Position numbers and translations under genes: made by a program | Source of the DNA: Nevskiaceae bacterium | Lineage (GTDB): Bacteria > Pseudomonadota > Gammaproteobacteria > Nevskiales > Nevskiaceae | NCBI GenBank assembly: GCA_008012115.1 | Contig: SSEB01000001.1 | Span: forward strand, 124,001-188,000 | Length of the DNA: 64,000 nt | Reading direction: 5' to 3' | Notes under the pieces: generated by a model | Seen by the model: only the letters and a program-made list of their open reading frames with translations | Databases searched by the model: none | What the model was told of the DNA's origin: nothing | Shown here: positions 24,663-33,915 of the stretch, one piece after another | Layout: each line of letters starts with the position of its first letter | Position numbering within the stretch: position 1 is the first letter of the stretch

Positions 24663-27008
24663 TTACGGGCAGGTGCCGCCGATCGGCAAGACCGTGCCGC
24701 CGGTGGCGAGGAAGGTCGCCGTCTGCCGCTGCATCTCGCAGGTCACGCCAGCGTTGATGGCACTGCCGGCGGGGCTGAGGATCGAGCCATGGTTGCCCTG
24801 GGTGAAACGGGTCACGACATCGAGCTTGGCGCCCGTGACCGGCTGCTGTTGCGCGATCGGCACCGTCAGCGGCTCCGTACCGGCCGGCGTCAGGCCCATG
24901 ACCTGCACCAGCGGATCGGTACCCGAGAGATAGCCCGGGATGCTGGCCAGCGTGCCGGCCAGCGCATTGTTGGGCACCACCTGGTCGGGCAGCGCGGTGG
25001 AGCCATCGGCCAGCGTGGCGCCGCCGACCACCTCGATCAGGTGGATCGGATGGCCGGCGCTCGCGGCGGCGGCGTAGTTGATGGGATCGCCGGCATCCAC
25101 CAGCGTCTGCGCAAAGCGCAGGAAGGTCTCATAGAGATCCGTGCCCTTGTTGATGCCGTTGGCGGCGAGGCCTGCCGAGATCACCGGGCTGAAGCTGGCC
25201 GAGGCGTCGAGCAGCTTGGCGACACCGCCGCCCGGCATCGCCAGGGTCGCGGCCTTGATGTCGCTGTTCACACCCAGCAGGGTGCCGCCGACGATACCGC
25301 CCAGCGAGTGGCCGACGTAGTAGATCTTGCTGGCATCAATCGTCACGCCCGCCGGCGCGTTGCCGGCGGCGTTCAGGAACAGCGCGTTCGGCACCGACTT
25401 GGTGAGGGTGCTGAGGTCGGCCACGGCTTGGCGCAGATTGTCGCGACTGGTGATCAGGCTGGGCAGGTTGATGAAGAAGGTGCCGGAGGACGCCGCCGTG
25501 GTGTAACCCGGCATCGACGGGCCGCGGCCGGCGCTGTCGAGATTGAAGGTGCGTTCGATGCCGCCGGTGGCCAGATAGATCCGGTCGGTGGGGGTCAGGT
25601 TGGCCATGTCCTTGGGCGGCGGCAGGCCGTGCAGCGGCAGGTCGATGGCGACGGTGACCATGCAGGCGTGTGCCAGCGTCGGTCCGATGGCCAGCATCTG
25701 CGTGCGGTTGCCGGTGATGCCGTGCTGGAAGATGACCACCGGCCAGCCATTGGCCGGCATGCCGCCCGGGCATCCGGCGGGATGGTTGGCGTCCTGCGCA
25801 ATCGGCACGGTGGCGATGACCGGGATGGTCTGCGTCGAGCGCACGGCCGGCGTCGGGAAGCAGGCGGTGGTGGAATCCACCTGGCCGCGGCTGATCCCGG
25901 CCACGGCCGGCGCCGCCGGCGAGAAGGCGGCGCAGGGAACCTGCTGGTTGGCCGGCAGGGACTTGGTCAGGGCGAACACGCCCGCCGAGGGCGCGCCGTT
26001 GTTCTTCCAGTAGCTGGTCAGCGGGGTGTCGGTGGCGGTGCGGTGCGCATCGTCCGTCAGGTAATACGGCAGGCCCTGCAGGGTACCGATGAAGATTTCG
26101 GCCGAGTTGGTCGCGCCGACCGCGCTGGTGTCGAGCTGTGAATCTTTCAGTGCCAGCTGCTTGGCGCTGGCGCCGGCGTTGACTGCCGCCAGTGAGTCGG
26201 TGATGGACTCCGTGGTGAAGCTCCAGGCCAGCGCGAAAGCGCTGTCCGGCAGATGCGTGGCGGCGGAAAGCTTGGCGACCAGGGGATAGATCAGCTTGGA
26301 CCGCAGCGCCTCCAGCGTCGCCTTCTGCGCGGCGGTCAGGTGGCTGACATAGGCGTAGTTGGGATTGGTGGTGTCGGTGTCCTGGGCATTGGCGGCGCCG
26401 GTCACCGGCACCGAGGAGCGCACCACCTTGAAGGCGTCGCTGGCGGCCACCGGCACGCCGTCCTTGCTCTTGACGTTGACGGTGACGGCGACCAGATACG
26501 TGGTCGAGGGCTTCAGCGGCTTCAGCGGCTCGATCAGGATGCGCGTGCGTTCGAGATTGATCGGCACGCCGGTGGCGTTGTCCTTGGCGGTCGAAGGCTG
26601 CAGCAGGTAATCGACGCCCGGCGTCAGCGGCGTGCCGGTGGCGCCATCGATGACCAGGATGCCCGGCGTGGCCGTGGCGAAATCGACGAAGCCGATGAAA
26701 TCGGTGAACGCCGAGGCGACGGTGGAGAAACCGTCCTGGCGGTTGGCGTCGGCGACGAAGGGCGCGTAGCCGGGCTGGCCGGGCGGCGGGTTCGGGATGT
26801 TGATCGTGCCGGTGAGGCTGCCGTCGGCGGCGACGAACAGGCCGTCGAACGGAAACGGGATGGTGCCGGCATTGGGATCGAACAGCGAGTAGATGCCGGC
26901 CTTGGCGGGCGTGCCGTCCGCGTTGGCGATATTCGGACCATCGTTGCGTGCGCTGCAGGCCGCAAGCAGCAACGCAAAAACCAGCGGGGCAAAGCGGATT
27001 TGCCGCAT
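24663..27008 (-). CDS. Lipase-like secreted lipoprotein (PF12262-type N-terminus plus alpha/beta hydrolase)
   Basis: A 781-residue lipoprotein: signal peptide with lipobox LLLAACS, an N-terminal region with FDPNAGTIPFPFDGLF characteristic of the 'bacterial virulence factor lipase N-terminal' family, an Ig-like middle, and a C-terminal alpha/beta hydrolase with the nucleophile elbow YVGHSLGGIVGG. Likely an extracytoplasmic esterase or lipase. ATG 27008 has GAGGAG 7 bases upstream, which decides the start against longer options. It lies 22 bases upstream of the DUF1302 gene in the same direction; together they look like a hydrolase and its uptake channel. Confidence 0.8.
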   Translation of the reverse strand: MRQIRFAPLVFALLLAACSARNDGPNIANADGTPAKAGIYSLFDPNAGTIPFPFDGLFVAADGSLTGTINIPNPPPGQPGYAPFVADANRQDGFSTVASAFTDFIGFVDFATATPGILVIDGATGTPLTPGVDYLLQPSTAKDNATGVPINLERTRILIEPLKPLKPSTTYLVAVTVNVKSKDGVPVAASDAFKVVRSSVPVTGAANAQDTDTTNPNYAYVSHLTAAQKATLEALRSKLIYPLVAKLSAATHLPDSAFALAWSFTTESITDSLAAVNAGASAKQLALKDSQLDTSAVGATNSAEIFIGTLQGLPYYLTDDAHRTATDTPLTSYWKNNGAPSAGVFALTKSLPANQQVPCAAFSPAAPAVAGISRGQVDSTTACFPTPAVRSTQTIPVIATVPIAQDANHPAGCPGGMPANGWPVVIFQHGITGNRTQMLAIGPTLAHACMVTVAIDLPLHGLPPPKDMANLTPTDRIYLATGGIERTFNLDSAGRGPSMPGYTTAASSGTFFINLPSLITSRDNLRQAVADLSTLTKSVPNALFLNAAGNAPAGVTIDASKIYYVGHSLGGIVGGTLLGVNSDIKAATLAMPGGGVAKLLDASASFSPVISAGLAANGINKGTDLYETFLRFAQTLVDAGDPINYAAAASAGHPIHLIEVVGGATLADGSTALPDQVVPNNALAGTLASIPGYLSGTDPLVQVMGLTPAGTEPLTVPIAQQQPVTGAKLDVVTRFTQGNHGSILSPAGSAINAGVTCEMQRQTATFLATGGTVLPIGGTCP

Positions 27009-27168
27009 GACGAACTCCTCTGACCTAGATCGTTTTGATGACCCTGCCAGTCTGGTGACGCGACTTGCAGGCTGCAACAAAACTACGGAGTGTCGATCAG
27101 GCTGGAGTCACCGCTCGTCGGATGAATCCTGAGGTTGTATTCATGCTGCAGCACGGAAAAATGCTGCG

Positions 27169-28725
27169 CTAGGTCATTCGGCGGAGTTCGTCGGCCAGCA
27201 GCATCTCCACCGCGTCCAGCTCTTTTGCTGCACCTTGCACCAGCAGGCTCAGCGGCATGCGCCGGCGCAGGATGTCCTCCGGCGAGCGCGCCATTTCCTC
27301 GCGCACCGCCAGCACCGCCTCGGCCAGGATGAAGGGCGCCTGCGGATGGATGCGCTCGCGCCAGGCGGGATTTTCCGCCAGCAGTTGCCCGATGCGTTCG
27401 ACGCGGCTGCCATGACGCTGCGCCAGCCACTGCGCGCTCTCGGCATCGACGCCGAAATGGCCGAGGCCTTTCATGGCATGGGCCTGCCAGGCCTCGAACT
27501 CGCCCTCGGGCGCGCCCGGCAGCGGCTGCAGGTGGGTGCGCGAGGCGGGCGGCTTGCGCCGCAGGGCGCGGTAGACGCGGTCGACGATGTCGACGGCGTC
27601 GCAACGCGAGGTGGTGTACTTGCCGCCGACCGGCATGATCAGGCCCGGCCGCGGCTCGGTGATCACGAACTCGCGCGACACCGCCGAGAGATCGCCGGTG
27701 TCCTCGTCCTGAAGAGTGCGCACGCCGGCGAAGGCGCTGATCACGTCTTTCTCGGACCAGCCCAGTCCCGGCAGGCTGTTGCGCACGCCGGCGACCAGGT
27801 AACGGATTTCCTCGTCGGTCGGCTGCGCCTGCGCCGGATCGCTCACCGTCTGCTCGGTGGTGCCGACCAGGGTGCGGCCGTACCAGGGGATGACGAAGAA
27901 CACACGGCCGTCGCCGGCGGTGAGCAGGAAGGCTTCGCGCTGGCCGGCGATCGCCGGCATCACGATGTGCGTGCCCTTGATCAGTTTCACTTTCGGCGCC
28001 GACGCCCCCGGCAACTGTCGCGCCCAGGGGCCGGCGGCGTTGACCACGACCTCGGCTTCCAGGTCGAAGCGGCGTCCCTCGACGCTGTCGTGGACCCGCG
28101 CGCCGGTGACGCGGCCATCGCTCTCCAGCAGGGCCTCGGCCGCGACGCGGTTGGCGGTGACCGCGCCGGCGGATTGCGCCGCCGCGACCACGGTCATGGT
28201 CATGCGCGCGTCGTCCTCCTGGCAGTCGCCGTAGCGGAAGCCGCCGAGCAGGCGCTCGGGATCGATGAAGGGATAGTCGGAGAGCAGCTCCGCGCGCTTG
28301 TAACGGCGATGTCGCGGCACCGGCTGACTGCCGGCGGCGAGCAGGTCGTAGAGCGTCAGGCCGGCGGAGAGCATGAACATGCTGGCGCGAGGCCCCTGCC
28401 ATACCGGCAGGATGAAGTTGAGCGGCCGCACCAGGTGCGGCGCGATGCGCGACAGCGTGCGGCGTTCGCGCAGCGCGTGGCGCACCAGCGAGAACTCGTA
28501 GTGCTCCAGGTAGCGCAGGCCGCCGTGGATCAGCTTGCTGGACGCCGACGAGGTGCCGCTGCCCCAGTCGTTCTTCTCGATCAGCGCCACCGACAGGCCG
28601 CGCTGCGCGGCGTCGTAGGCGGTCCAGGCGCCGTAGATGCCGCCGCCGATCACCAGCAGGTCGAAGCGCCGCGCCTGCAGGGCGGCGACGTTGCGGATCA
28701 GGGGAAACGCGGCGTTCTGGATCAT
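27169..28725 (-). CDS. glpD: Glycerol-3-phosphate dehydrogenase/oxidase (FAD-dependent)
   Basis: A 518-residue flavoprotein. The FAD Rossmann motif is GGGIYGAWTAYDAAQRG near residue 28, followed by SGTSSASSKLIHGGLRYL, the hallmark of GlpD enzymes; the C-terminal domain includes KYTTSRCDAVD. It oxidises glycerol-3-phosphate to dihydroxyacetone phosphate, feeding electrons to quinone at the membrane. ATG 28725 is chosen. Repeat copy 4 begins 8 bases upstream of this start, so the repeat terminus occupies the normal ribosome-site region (AGCGGGTGGTGCC). Confidence 0.85.
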   Translation of the reverse strand: MIQNAAFPLIRNVAALQARRFDLLVIGGGIYGAWTAYDAAQRGLSVALIEKNDWGSGTSSASSKLIHGGLRYLEHYEFSLVRHALRERRTLSRIAPHLVRPLNFILPVWQGPRASMFMLSAGLTLYDLLAAGSQPVPRHRRYKRAELLSDYPFIDPERLLGGFRYGDCQEDDARMTMTVVAAAQSAGAVTANRVAAEALLESDGRVTGARVHDSVEGRRFDLEAEVVVNAAGPWARQLPGASAPKVKLIKGTHIVMPAIAGQREAFLLTAGDGRVFFVIPWYGRTLVGTTEQTVSDPAQAQPTDEEIRYLVAGVRNSLPGLGWSEKDVISAFAGVRTLQDEDTGDLSAVSREFVITEPRPGLIMPVGGKYTTSRCDAVDIVDRVYRALRRKPPASRTHLQPLPGAPEGEFEAWQAHAMKGLGHFGVDAESAQWLAQRHGSRVERIGQLLAENPAWRERIHPQAPFILAEAVLAVREEMARSPEDILRRRMPLSLLVQGAAKELDAVEMLLADELRRMT

Positions 28726-28733
28726 CGGAGGCA

Positions 28734-28845
28734 CCACCCGCTCTCGCGTTCAGGCCAGGCAAGAGTGTTATTAAAAGTATTACAAATTTAAAAACGTTAA
28801 ATAAAAATTAACAACTTCCGCCGCATCATCACAGCGAGCGGGTGA
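28734..28845. repeat. 112-bp dispersed intergenic repeat, copy 4
   Basis: Termini CCACCCGCT (28734-28742) and AGCGGGTGA (28837-28845). The AT-rich core is 28767-28812 (46 bp). Both arms are 33 bp. It fills the space between SDR stop (34 bp away) and the GlpD start (8 bp away), so the GlpD leader RNA would include it. Confidence 0.9.
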
Positions 28846-28879
28846 CAGCTTGCGGCGCTGCGAAAGCCGCTGCAAGCGC

Positions 28880-29542
28880 TCAGCGGTAGACGGTTTCGAT
28901 GTCGAAATGACCGCGCGCCTGCTTGTGCAGGCGCACGTAGGCCTGGGCGATGCGGTTGGGGTCGAACTGGGTGTTGGCCTGCACGAAACCGTGCACCGTC
29001 ACCATCGCCACGTGGATGCCGTCGCGCCCCAGCTCCTGCGCCAGCGTGAAGGTGAGACTGCGCAGCGCCGCCTTGCCCAGCGACAGCGAGGCGTACTCCG
29101 CCACCGGCTCGTAGGCCGAGGCGCCGCCGGTGAACAGGATGGTGCCGCGGCCGGCCTTGCGCATCGCCTTGGCCACCTCGCGGACCGCGACCAGGGCACC
29201 GGCGACGTTGATGCGGAACTCGGCGATCAGCTGCTCGGTGTCCAGTGTGGTCGGCTTGCCCAGCGTGGCGGCGGCGGCGTTGTAGACCAGCACCTCGATG
29301 TCGCCGCCGAGCCCGCGCCGGGCGCGACCGATCGCCGCCTTGAGCGAGGACTCGTCGCCGGCATCGCCGGCATAGGCGCGCACCGTGCGGCCGGTCTTCT
29401 TGGCGATCAGCGCGCAGGCGTCAGCCAGCTTGGCGGGATTGCGCGCGATCATGCCGATGTCGTAGCCCTCGTGGGCAAAGGCATAGGCCACCGCCTGGCC
29501 GATGCCGGGACCCGCGCCGATGATCAGGCACCGCTTGCTCAT
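28880..29542 (-). CDS. SDR-family protein lacking the usual YxxxK tyrosine
   Basis: A 220-residue short-chain dehydrogenase/reductase-like protein with a clear cofactor motif (GAGPGIGQAVAYAF) and the YNAAAA strand in place of NNAG. The catalytic region reads GGASAYEPVAEYASLSLGK: aligned on the Lys, the Tyr of YxxxK is a Leu, and the nearest Tyr is 7 residues before the Lys instead of 4. It may therefore bind NAD(P) but use different chemistry. ATG 29542 follows GGGGGAACGC. It is 49 bases downstream of the alpha/beta hydrolase on the same strand. Confidence 0.75.
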   Translation of the reverse strand: MSKRCLIIGAGPGIGQAVAYAFAHEGYDIGMIARNPAKLADACALIAKKTGRTVRAYAGDAGDESSLKAAIGRARRGLGGDIEVLVYNAAAATLGKPTTLDTEQLIAEFRINVAGALVAVREVAKAMRKAGRGTILFTGGASAYEPVAEYASLSLGKAALRSLTFTLAQELGRDGIHVAMVTVHGFVQANTQFDPNRIAQAYVRLHKQARGHFDIETVYR

Positions 29543-29591
29543 GCGTTCCCCCGTTGCTGCGGCCGTCGACGGCCGCCCCCAGTGTGCCACG

Positions 29592-30458
29592 CTAGGCGGC
29601 GAAGAACCTTGCGATGTGCCGCGCCGTTTCCTCCGGCGCGTCGAAATGCAGCATGTGCCCGGCGTCGGCCACGATCACGGTTTCCCGCGTCGCGAAGCAG
29701 GCGCGGCGCGCCTCGGTCTGCGCCGCCGGCAGGGCGTTGACGAAGGCGGACTTGCCGGCGTCGATGAACAGCGTCGGCGCGGTGATCTGTTTCCAGACCG
29801 CCATGCTCTCGGCGGCGCGGTACAGCGAGGGCATGTCGAGCCGGTGCTTGGGATCGGCGCACAGCGTGATGCGGCCGCGACCGTCCTGGAAGCCCCAGCA
29901 GCGCGCGACGAACAGCGCGCGCTCCTCGGACAGCTGCGGATGCTGCTTGCGCACACGCGCGGCCAATTCCTCGTAAGAGGTGTAGACCTTCTGGCGCTCC
30001 GGCGCCTTGAGCTCGTCCAGCCAGCGGCGGAAGCGGCGCGGCGCGCTGTCGGCGTCCATGTCGGGCAGGAACAGACCATCCATGCACACCAGCTTCCTCA
30101 CCCGCTGCGGCCGCAGGCCGGCGTACAGGCTCATGATCTGCGCGCCCATGCTGTGGCCGGCGAGCAGGGCCGGCGCATCGGGGGCGTAGTGGTCGAGGAT
30201 CGCTTCCAGGTCGGCGACGTAATCGTGGAACCAGTAGCCGTCCTGCGGCCACTGGCTGTGACCGAAACCGCGCCAGTCCGGCGCCAGCACCTGGAACTGC
30301 GGCAGCAGCGCCCGCGCGACATAGTCGAAGGTCGCGGAAACATCGAGCCAGCCGTGGCCGATGAAGATGGCCGGCGCCTGCGGCGCGCCCCAGCGGCGGA
30401 TGTGATAGCGGAGACCGCGGACGGTCAGGAAGTCGGAACGGCTGCGCAGGTCGGTCAC
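29592..30458 (-). CDS. Alpha/beta fold hydrolase
   Basis: A 288-residue alpha/beta hydrolase. Visible are the oxyanion motif GHGWLDV near residue 34, the nucleophile elbow AGHSMGAQ near residue 100, an acid in FIDAGKS, and the catalytic His in DAGHMLHFD near residue 272. Cytoplasmic (no signal peptide). It lies just upstream of the unusual SDR on the same strand and may share a pathway with it; substrate unknown. It is divergent from the transglutaminase/DUF2126 gene across a 124-bp intergenic region. Confidence 0.8.
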   Translation of the reverse strand: MTDLRSRSDFLTVRGLRYHIRRWGAPQAPAIFIGHGWLDVSATFDYVARALLPQFQVLAPDWRGFGHSQWPQDGYWFHDYVADLEAILDHYAPDAPALLAGHSMGAQIMSLYAGLRPQRVRKLVCMDGLFLPDMDADSAPRRFRRWLDELKAPERQKVYTSYEELAARVRKQHPQLSEERALFVARCWGFQDGRGRITLCADPKHRLDMPSLYRAAESMAVWKQITAPTLFIDAGKSAFVNALPAAQTEARRACFATRETVIVADAGHMLHFDAPEETARHIARFFAA

Positions 30459-30582
30459 GGGAGCGGCGGCGATATTTTTCGGCAGTATAAGGACATTCGG
30501 GCCGGTTCCCGTGCCGGCAGGGCATAAACTGGCATCCCTTTTGCCAAGGGATTGGGGCGGTCATTCGCCGCCGGGAAGCCTC

Positions 30583-33500
30583 ATGACCATCCACGCCGCC
30601 CTGCATCACCTGACCACCTACCGTTACGACAAGCCGGTGAGCCTGTCGCCGCAGATCATCCGCCTGCGGCCGGCGCCGCATTCGCGCACGCAGATCCTCG
30701 GCTACTCGCTCAAGGTGGAGCCAGCCGGCCATTTCATCAACTGGCAGCAGGATCCCTTCGGCAACTGGCTGGCGCGGGTGGTGTTCCCCGACAAGGTCAC
30801 GGAATTCAAGGTGACGGTGGACCTCACCGCCGACCTGGCGGTGATCAATCCCTTCGACTTCTTCGTCGAGCCCTACGCCGACCGCTTCCCGTTCGAGTAC
30901 GAGGCCTCGCTCAGGGAAGACCTGCGACCCTACCGGCGCGCGCTGCCGCTGGGGCCGCGCCTCAAGGCCTACCTGGACGGCATCTCGCGCGAGCCGGCCA
31001 ACACGGTGAACTTCCTGGTCGATCTCAATGCCCGGCTGCAGCGGCACATCGGCTACCTCATCCGCATGGAGCCCGGCGTACAGACGCCGGAAGAGACGCT
31101 GGAAAAAGCCTCGGGGTCCTGCCGCGATTCGAGCTGGCTGCTGGTGCAGATCCTGCGGCAGCTGGGCTTCGCCGCGCGTTTCGTCTCCGGTTACCTGATC
31201 CAGCTCAAGCCGGACGTGAAATCGCTCGACGGACCCAGCGGCACCGATCACGACTTCACCGACCTGCACGCCTGGTGCGAGGTCTATGTGCCGGGCGCCG
31301 GCTGGCTGGGACTGGACCCGACCTCGGGCCTGTTCGCGGGCGAGGGCCACATCCCGTTGTGCGCCACGCCGGAGCCATCTTCGGCGGCGCCGATCAGCGG
31401 CCTGGTCGAACCCTGCGAGGTGGCGTTCGAACACGAGATGCGGGTCACGCGCTTGTACGAGTCGGCGCGCGTCACCAAGCCCTACAGCGACGAGCAGTGG
31501 GCTGAGATCGACGCGCTGGGCGCTGCGGTCGACGACCAGCTCAATGCCGGCGACGTGCGCCTGACCATGGGCGGCGAGCCGACCTTCGTGTCGCTGGACG
31601 ACATGCAGGGCGCGGAGTGGAACACCGCCGCGGTGGGCCCGACCAAGCAGCAGCTGGCCTACGACCTGGCGCAGCGCCTGCGCGCGCAGTTCGCGCCCGA
31701 GGGCCTGCTCACCTATGGTCAGGGCAAGTGGTATCCGGGTGAATCGCTGCCGCGCTGGGTCTACACGCTGTACTGGCGCCGCGACCGGCAGCCGGTGTGG
31801 CGCACGCCCATGGCCCGGCCCGACGCCAAAAAGCCGCCAACGCTGGAGGAGACGCGCTCGTTCATCGTCGGCCTGGCGCAACGGCTGGAGGTCGATCCGC
31901 GCAATGCGATGGAGGCCTACGAGGACACGCTCCATTACCTGGTGAAGGAGCGCAAGCTGCCGATCAATCTCGACCCGGCCGACAACAAGCTCAAGGATCC
32001 GGAAGAGCGTCAGCGCATGATCGGCGTGTTCGAGCGCGGGCTGGGCACGCCGCGCGGCTTCGTGCTGCCGGTGCAGCGCTGGCAGTCGGCAGCGCGCTGG
32101 ATGTCGGAGCGCTGGCGGCTGCGCACCGGGCGCCTGTTCCTGATCCCCGGCGACTCGCCGATCGGCCTGCGCCTGCCGCTGGAAACGCTGCCGTGGCTGC
32201 CGGCCGCGAGCTATCCGCAGGTGATCCCGGCCGATCCCGGCGCGCTGCCACCGCTGCTGCCGACGCCCGATCCGCAGCGTCAGCCCTACCTGCAGGTGCA
32301 CGGCGTGCCGCACGACCTCAACCGCCGTCGCAACGCGCAGCAGCTGACCGACGAGGCCGACCAGCCGCGGCCGCGCAGGCAGGACGGCTTTGTGCAGGGT
32401 GGCAATGTGCGCACCGCGCTGGCGGTGGAATCGCGCGAGGGTTTCATCAACGTGTTCATGCCGCCGGTGGGCCGCACCGAGGATTTCCTCGATCTGGTGG
32501 CGGCGATCGAGGACGTCGCCGCCGAAACCGGCCTGCCGGTGCGCATCGAAGGCTACACGCCGCCGCCGGACCCGCGGCTGGAGGTCATCAAGATCACGCC
32601 GGACCCTGGCGTCATCGAGGTCAACATCCATCCGGCACATTCCTGGCAGGAGCTGCGCGACAACACGCTGGCGCTGTATGAGCAGGCGCGCCTGTCGCGC
32701 CTGACCACGGAGAAATTCCTGATCGACGGCCGCGCCGTCGGCACCGGCGGCGGCAATCACGTCGTGGTCGGCGGCGCCACGCCGGCGGATTCACCGTTCC
32801 TGCGCCGGCCGGACGTGCTCGGCAGCATGATCCGCTACTGGCAGAACCACCCCTCGCTGTCCTACCTGTTCTCCGGCCTGTTCATCGGTCCGACCTCGCA
32901 GGCGCCGCGCGTCGACGAGGGCCGCGACAGCGCGCTCTACGAACTGGAGATCGCGCTGGCGCAGCTGCCGCAGAAGGGCGCGCAGGTGCCCAACTGGCTG
33001 GTGGACCGCATCCTGCGCAACCTGCTGGTGGACCTCACCGGCAATACGCATCGCAGCGAGTTCTGCATCGACAAGCTGTATTCGCCGGACTCGGTGACCG
33101 GCCGTCTGGGCCTGGTCGAGCTGCGTGGCTTCGAGATGCCGCCGCACGCGCGCATGTCGCTGGTGCAGCAGCTGCTGGTGCGGGCGCTGATCGCCTGGTT
33201 CTGGGACCAGCCCTACCAGCGTCCGCTGGTGCGCTGGGGCACCGAGCTGCAGGACCGCTGGATGCTGCCGCACGACAACTGGGCCGATCTCTGCGAGGTG
33301 GTGGCCGACCTGCAGCGTGCCGGCTTCCCGTTCAGGACCGAATGGTTCGACGCGCATTTCGAATTCCGCTTCCCGCGCCATGGCGTCGTCGGTTTCGAGA
33401 GCCTGGAGCTGGAACTGCGCCATGCGCTGGAGGCCTGGCCGGTGCTGGGCGAGGAGCCGGGCGGCGGCGGCACCACGCGCTTCGTGGATTCTTCGATGGA

Positions 33501-33906
33501 ACGCCTGCAGGTGAAGCTGCGCGGGCTGACCGGCGAGCGGCACTTCGTCACCTGCAACGGCCGGCGCCTGCCGCTGCGGCCGACCGGCGTGCGTGGCGAG
33601 TACGTGGCCGGCGTGCGCTACCGCGCCTGGCAGCCCTATGCCTGCCTGCATCCGACCATCGGCGTGCACACGCCGCTGATCTTCGATCTTTACGACGCCT
33701 GGAACCGGCGCGCGGTGGCCGGCTGCACCTACCACGTCGCGCATCCCGCCGGACGCAACTACGAGACCTTCCCGGTCAACAGCTACGAGGCCGAAGCGCG
33801 GCGTCTGACGCGCTTCGCGCCGCTGGGCCACACGCCGGGCTGGTACGAGCCGCCGGCGGAGGCGCCCAATCCGGAGTATCCCTGCACGCTGGATTTGCGA
33901 CGCTGA
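30583..33906 (+). CDS. Transglutaminase family protein with DUF2126 region
   Basis: A 1107-residue protein. The N-terminal third is a bacterial transglutaminase-like domain (starts HAALHHLTTYRYDKPVSLSPQ, in two parts) with the Cys-His-Asp triad: GSCRDSS near residue 180, DLHAWCEV near 228, GLDPTSG near 244. The rest is the long DUF2126 region. This protein type co-occurs with circularly permuted ATP-grasp and alpha-E proteins and the Anbu peptidase in many genomes (all are nearby here), and the set is thought to make or process a peptide-like product. ATG 30583 is chosen; an upstream in-frame start exists but gives a non-conserved extension. Confidence 0.85.
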   Translation: MTIHAALHHLTTYRYDKPVSLSPQIIRLRPAPHSRTQILGYSLKVEPAGHFINWQQDPFGNWLARVVFPDKVTEFKVTVDLTADLAVINPFDFFVEPYADRFPFEYEASLREDLRPYRRALPLGPRLKAYLDGISREPANTVNFLVDLNARLQRHIGYLIRMEPGVQTPEETLEKASGSCRDSSWLLVQILRQLGFAARFVSGYLIQLKPDVKSLDGPSGTDHDFTDLHAWCEVYVPGAGWLGLDPTSGLFAGEGHIPLCATPEPSSAAPISGLVEPCEVAFEHEMRVTRLYESARVTKPYSDEQWAEIDALGAAVDDQLNAGDVRLTMGGEPTFVSLDDMQGAEWNTAAVGPTKQQLAYDLAQRLRAQFAPEGLLTYGQGKWYPGESLPRWVYTLYWRRDRQPVWRTPMARPDAKKPPTLEETRSFIVGLAQRLEVDPRNAMEAYEDTLHYLVKERKLPINLDPADNKLKDPEERQRMIGVFERGLGTPRGFVLPVQRWQSAARWMSERWRLRTGRLFLIPGDSPIGLRLPLETLPWLPAASYPQVIPADPGALPPLLPTPDPQRQPYLQVHGVPHDLNRRRNAQQLTDEADQPRPRRQDGFVQGGNVRTALAVESREGFINVFMPPVGRTEDFLDLVAAIEDVAAETGLPVRIEGYTPPPDPRLEVIKITPDPGVIEVNIHPAHSWQELRDNTLALYEQARLSRLTTEKFLIDGRAVGTGGGNHVVVGGATPADSPFLRRPDVLGSMIRYWQNHPSLSYLFSGLFIGPTSQAPRVDEGRDSALYELEIALAQLPQKGAQVPNWLVDRILRNLLVDLTGNTHRSEFCIDKLYSPDSVTGRLGLVELRGFEMPPHARMSLVQQLLVRALIAWFWDQPYQRPLVRWGTELQDRWMLPHDNWADLCEVVADLQRAGFPFRTEWFDAHFEFRFPRHGVVGFESLELELRHALEAWPVLGEEPGGGGTTRFVDSSMERLQVKLRGLTGERHFVTCNGRRLPLRPTGVRGEYVAGVRYRAWQPYACLHPTIGVHTPLIFDLYDAWNRRAVAGCTYHVAHPAGRNYETFPVNSYEAEARRLTRFAPLGHTPGWYEPPAEAPNPEYPCTLDLRR

Positions 33907-33915
33907 GCGGTCGCG

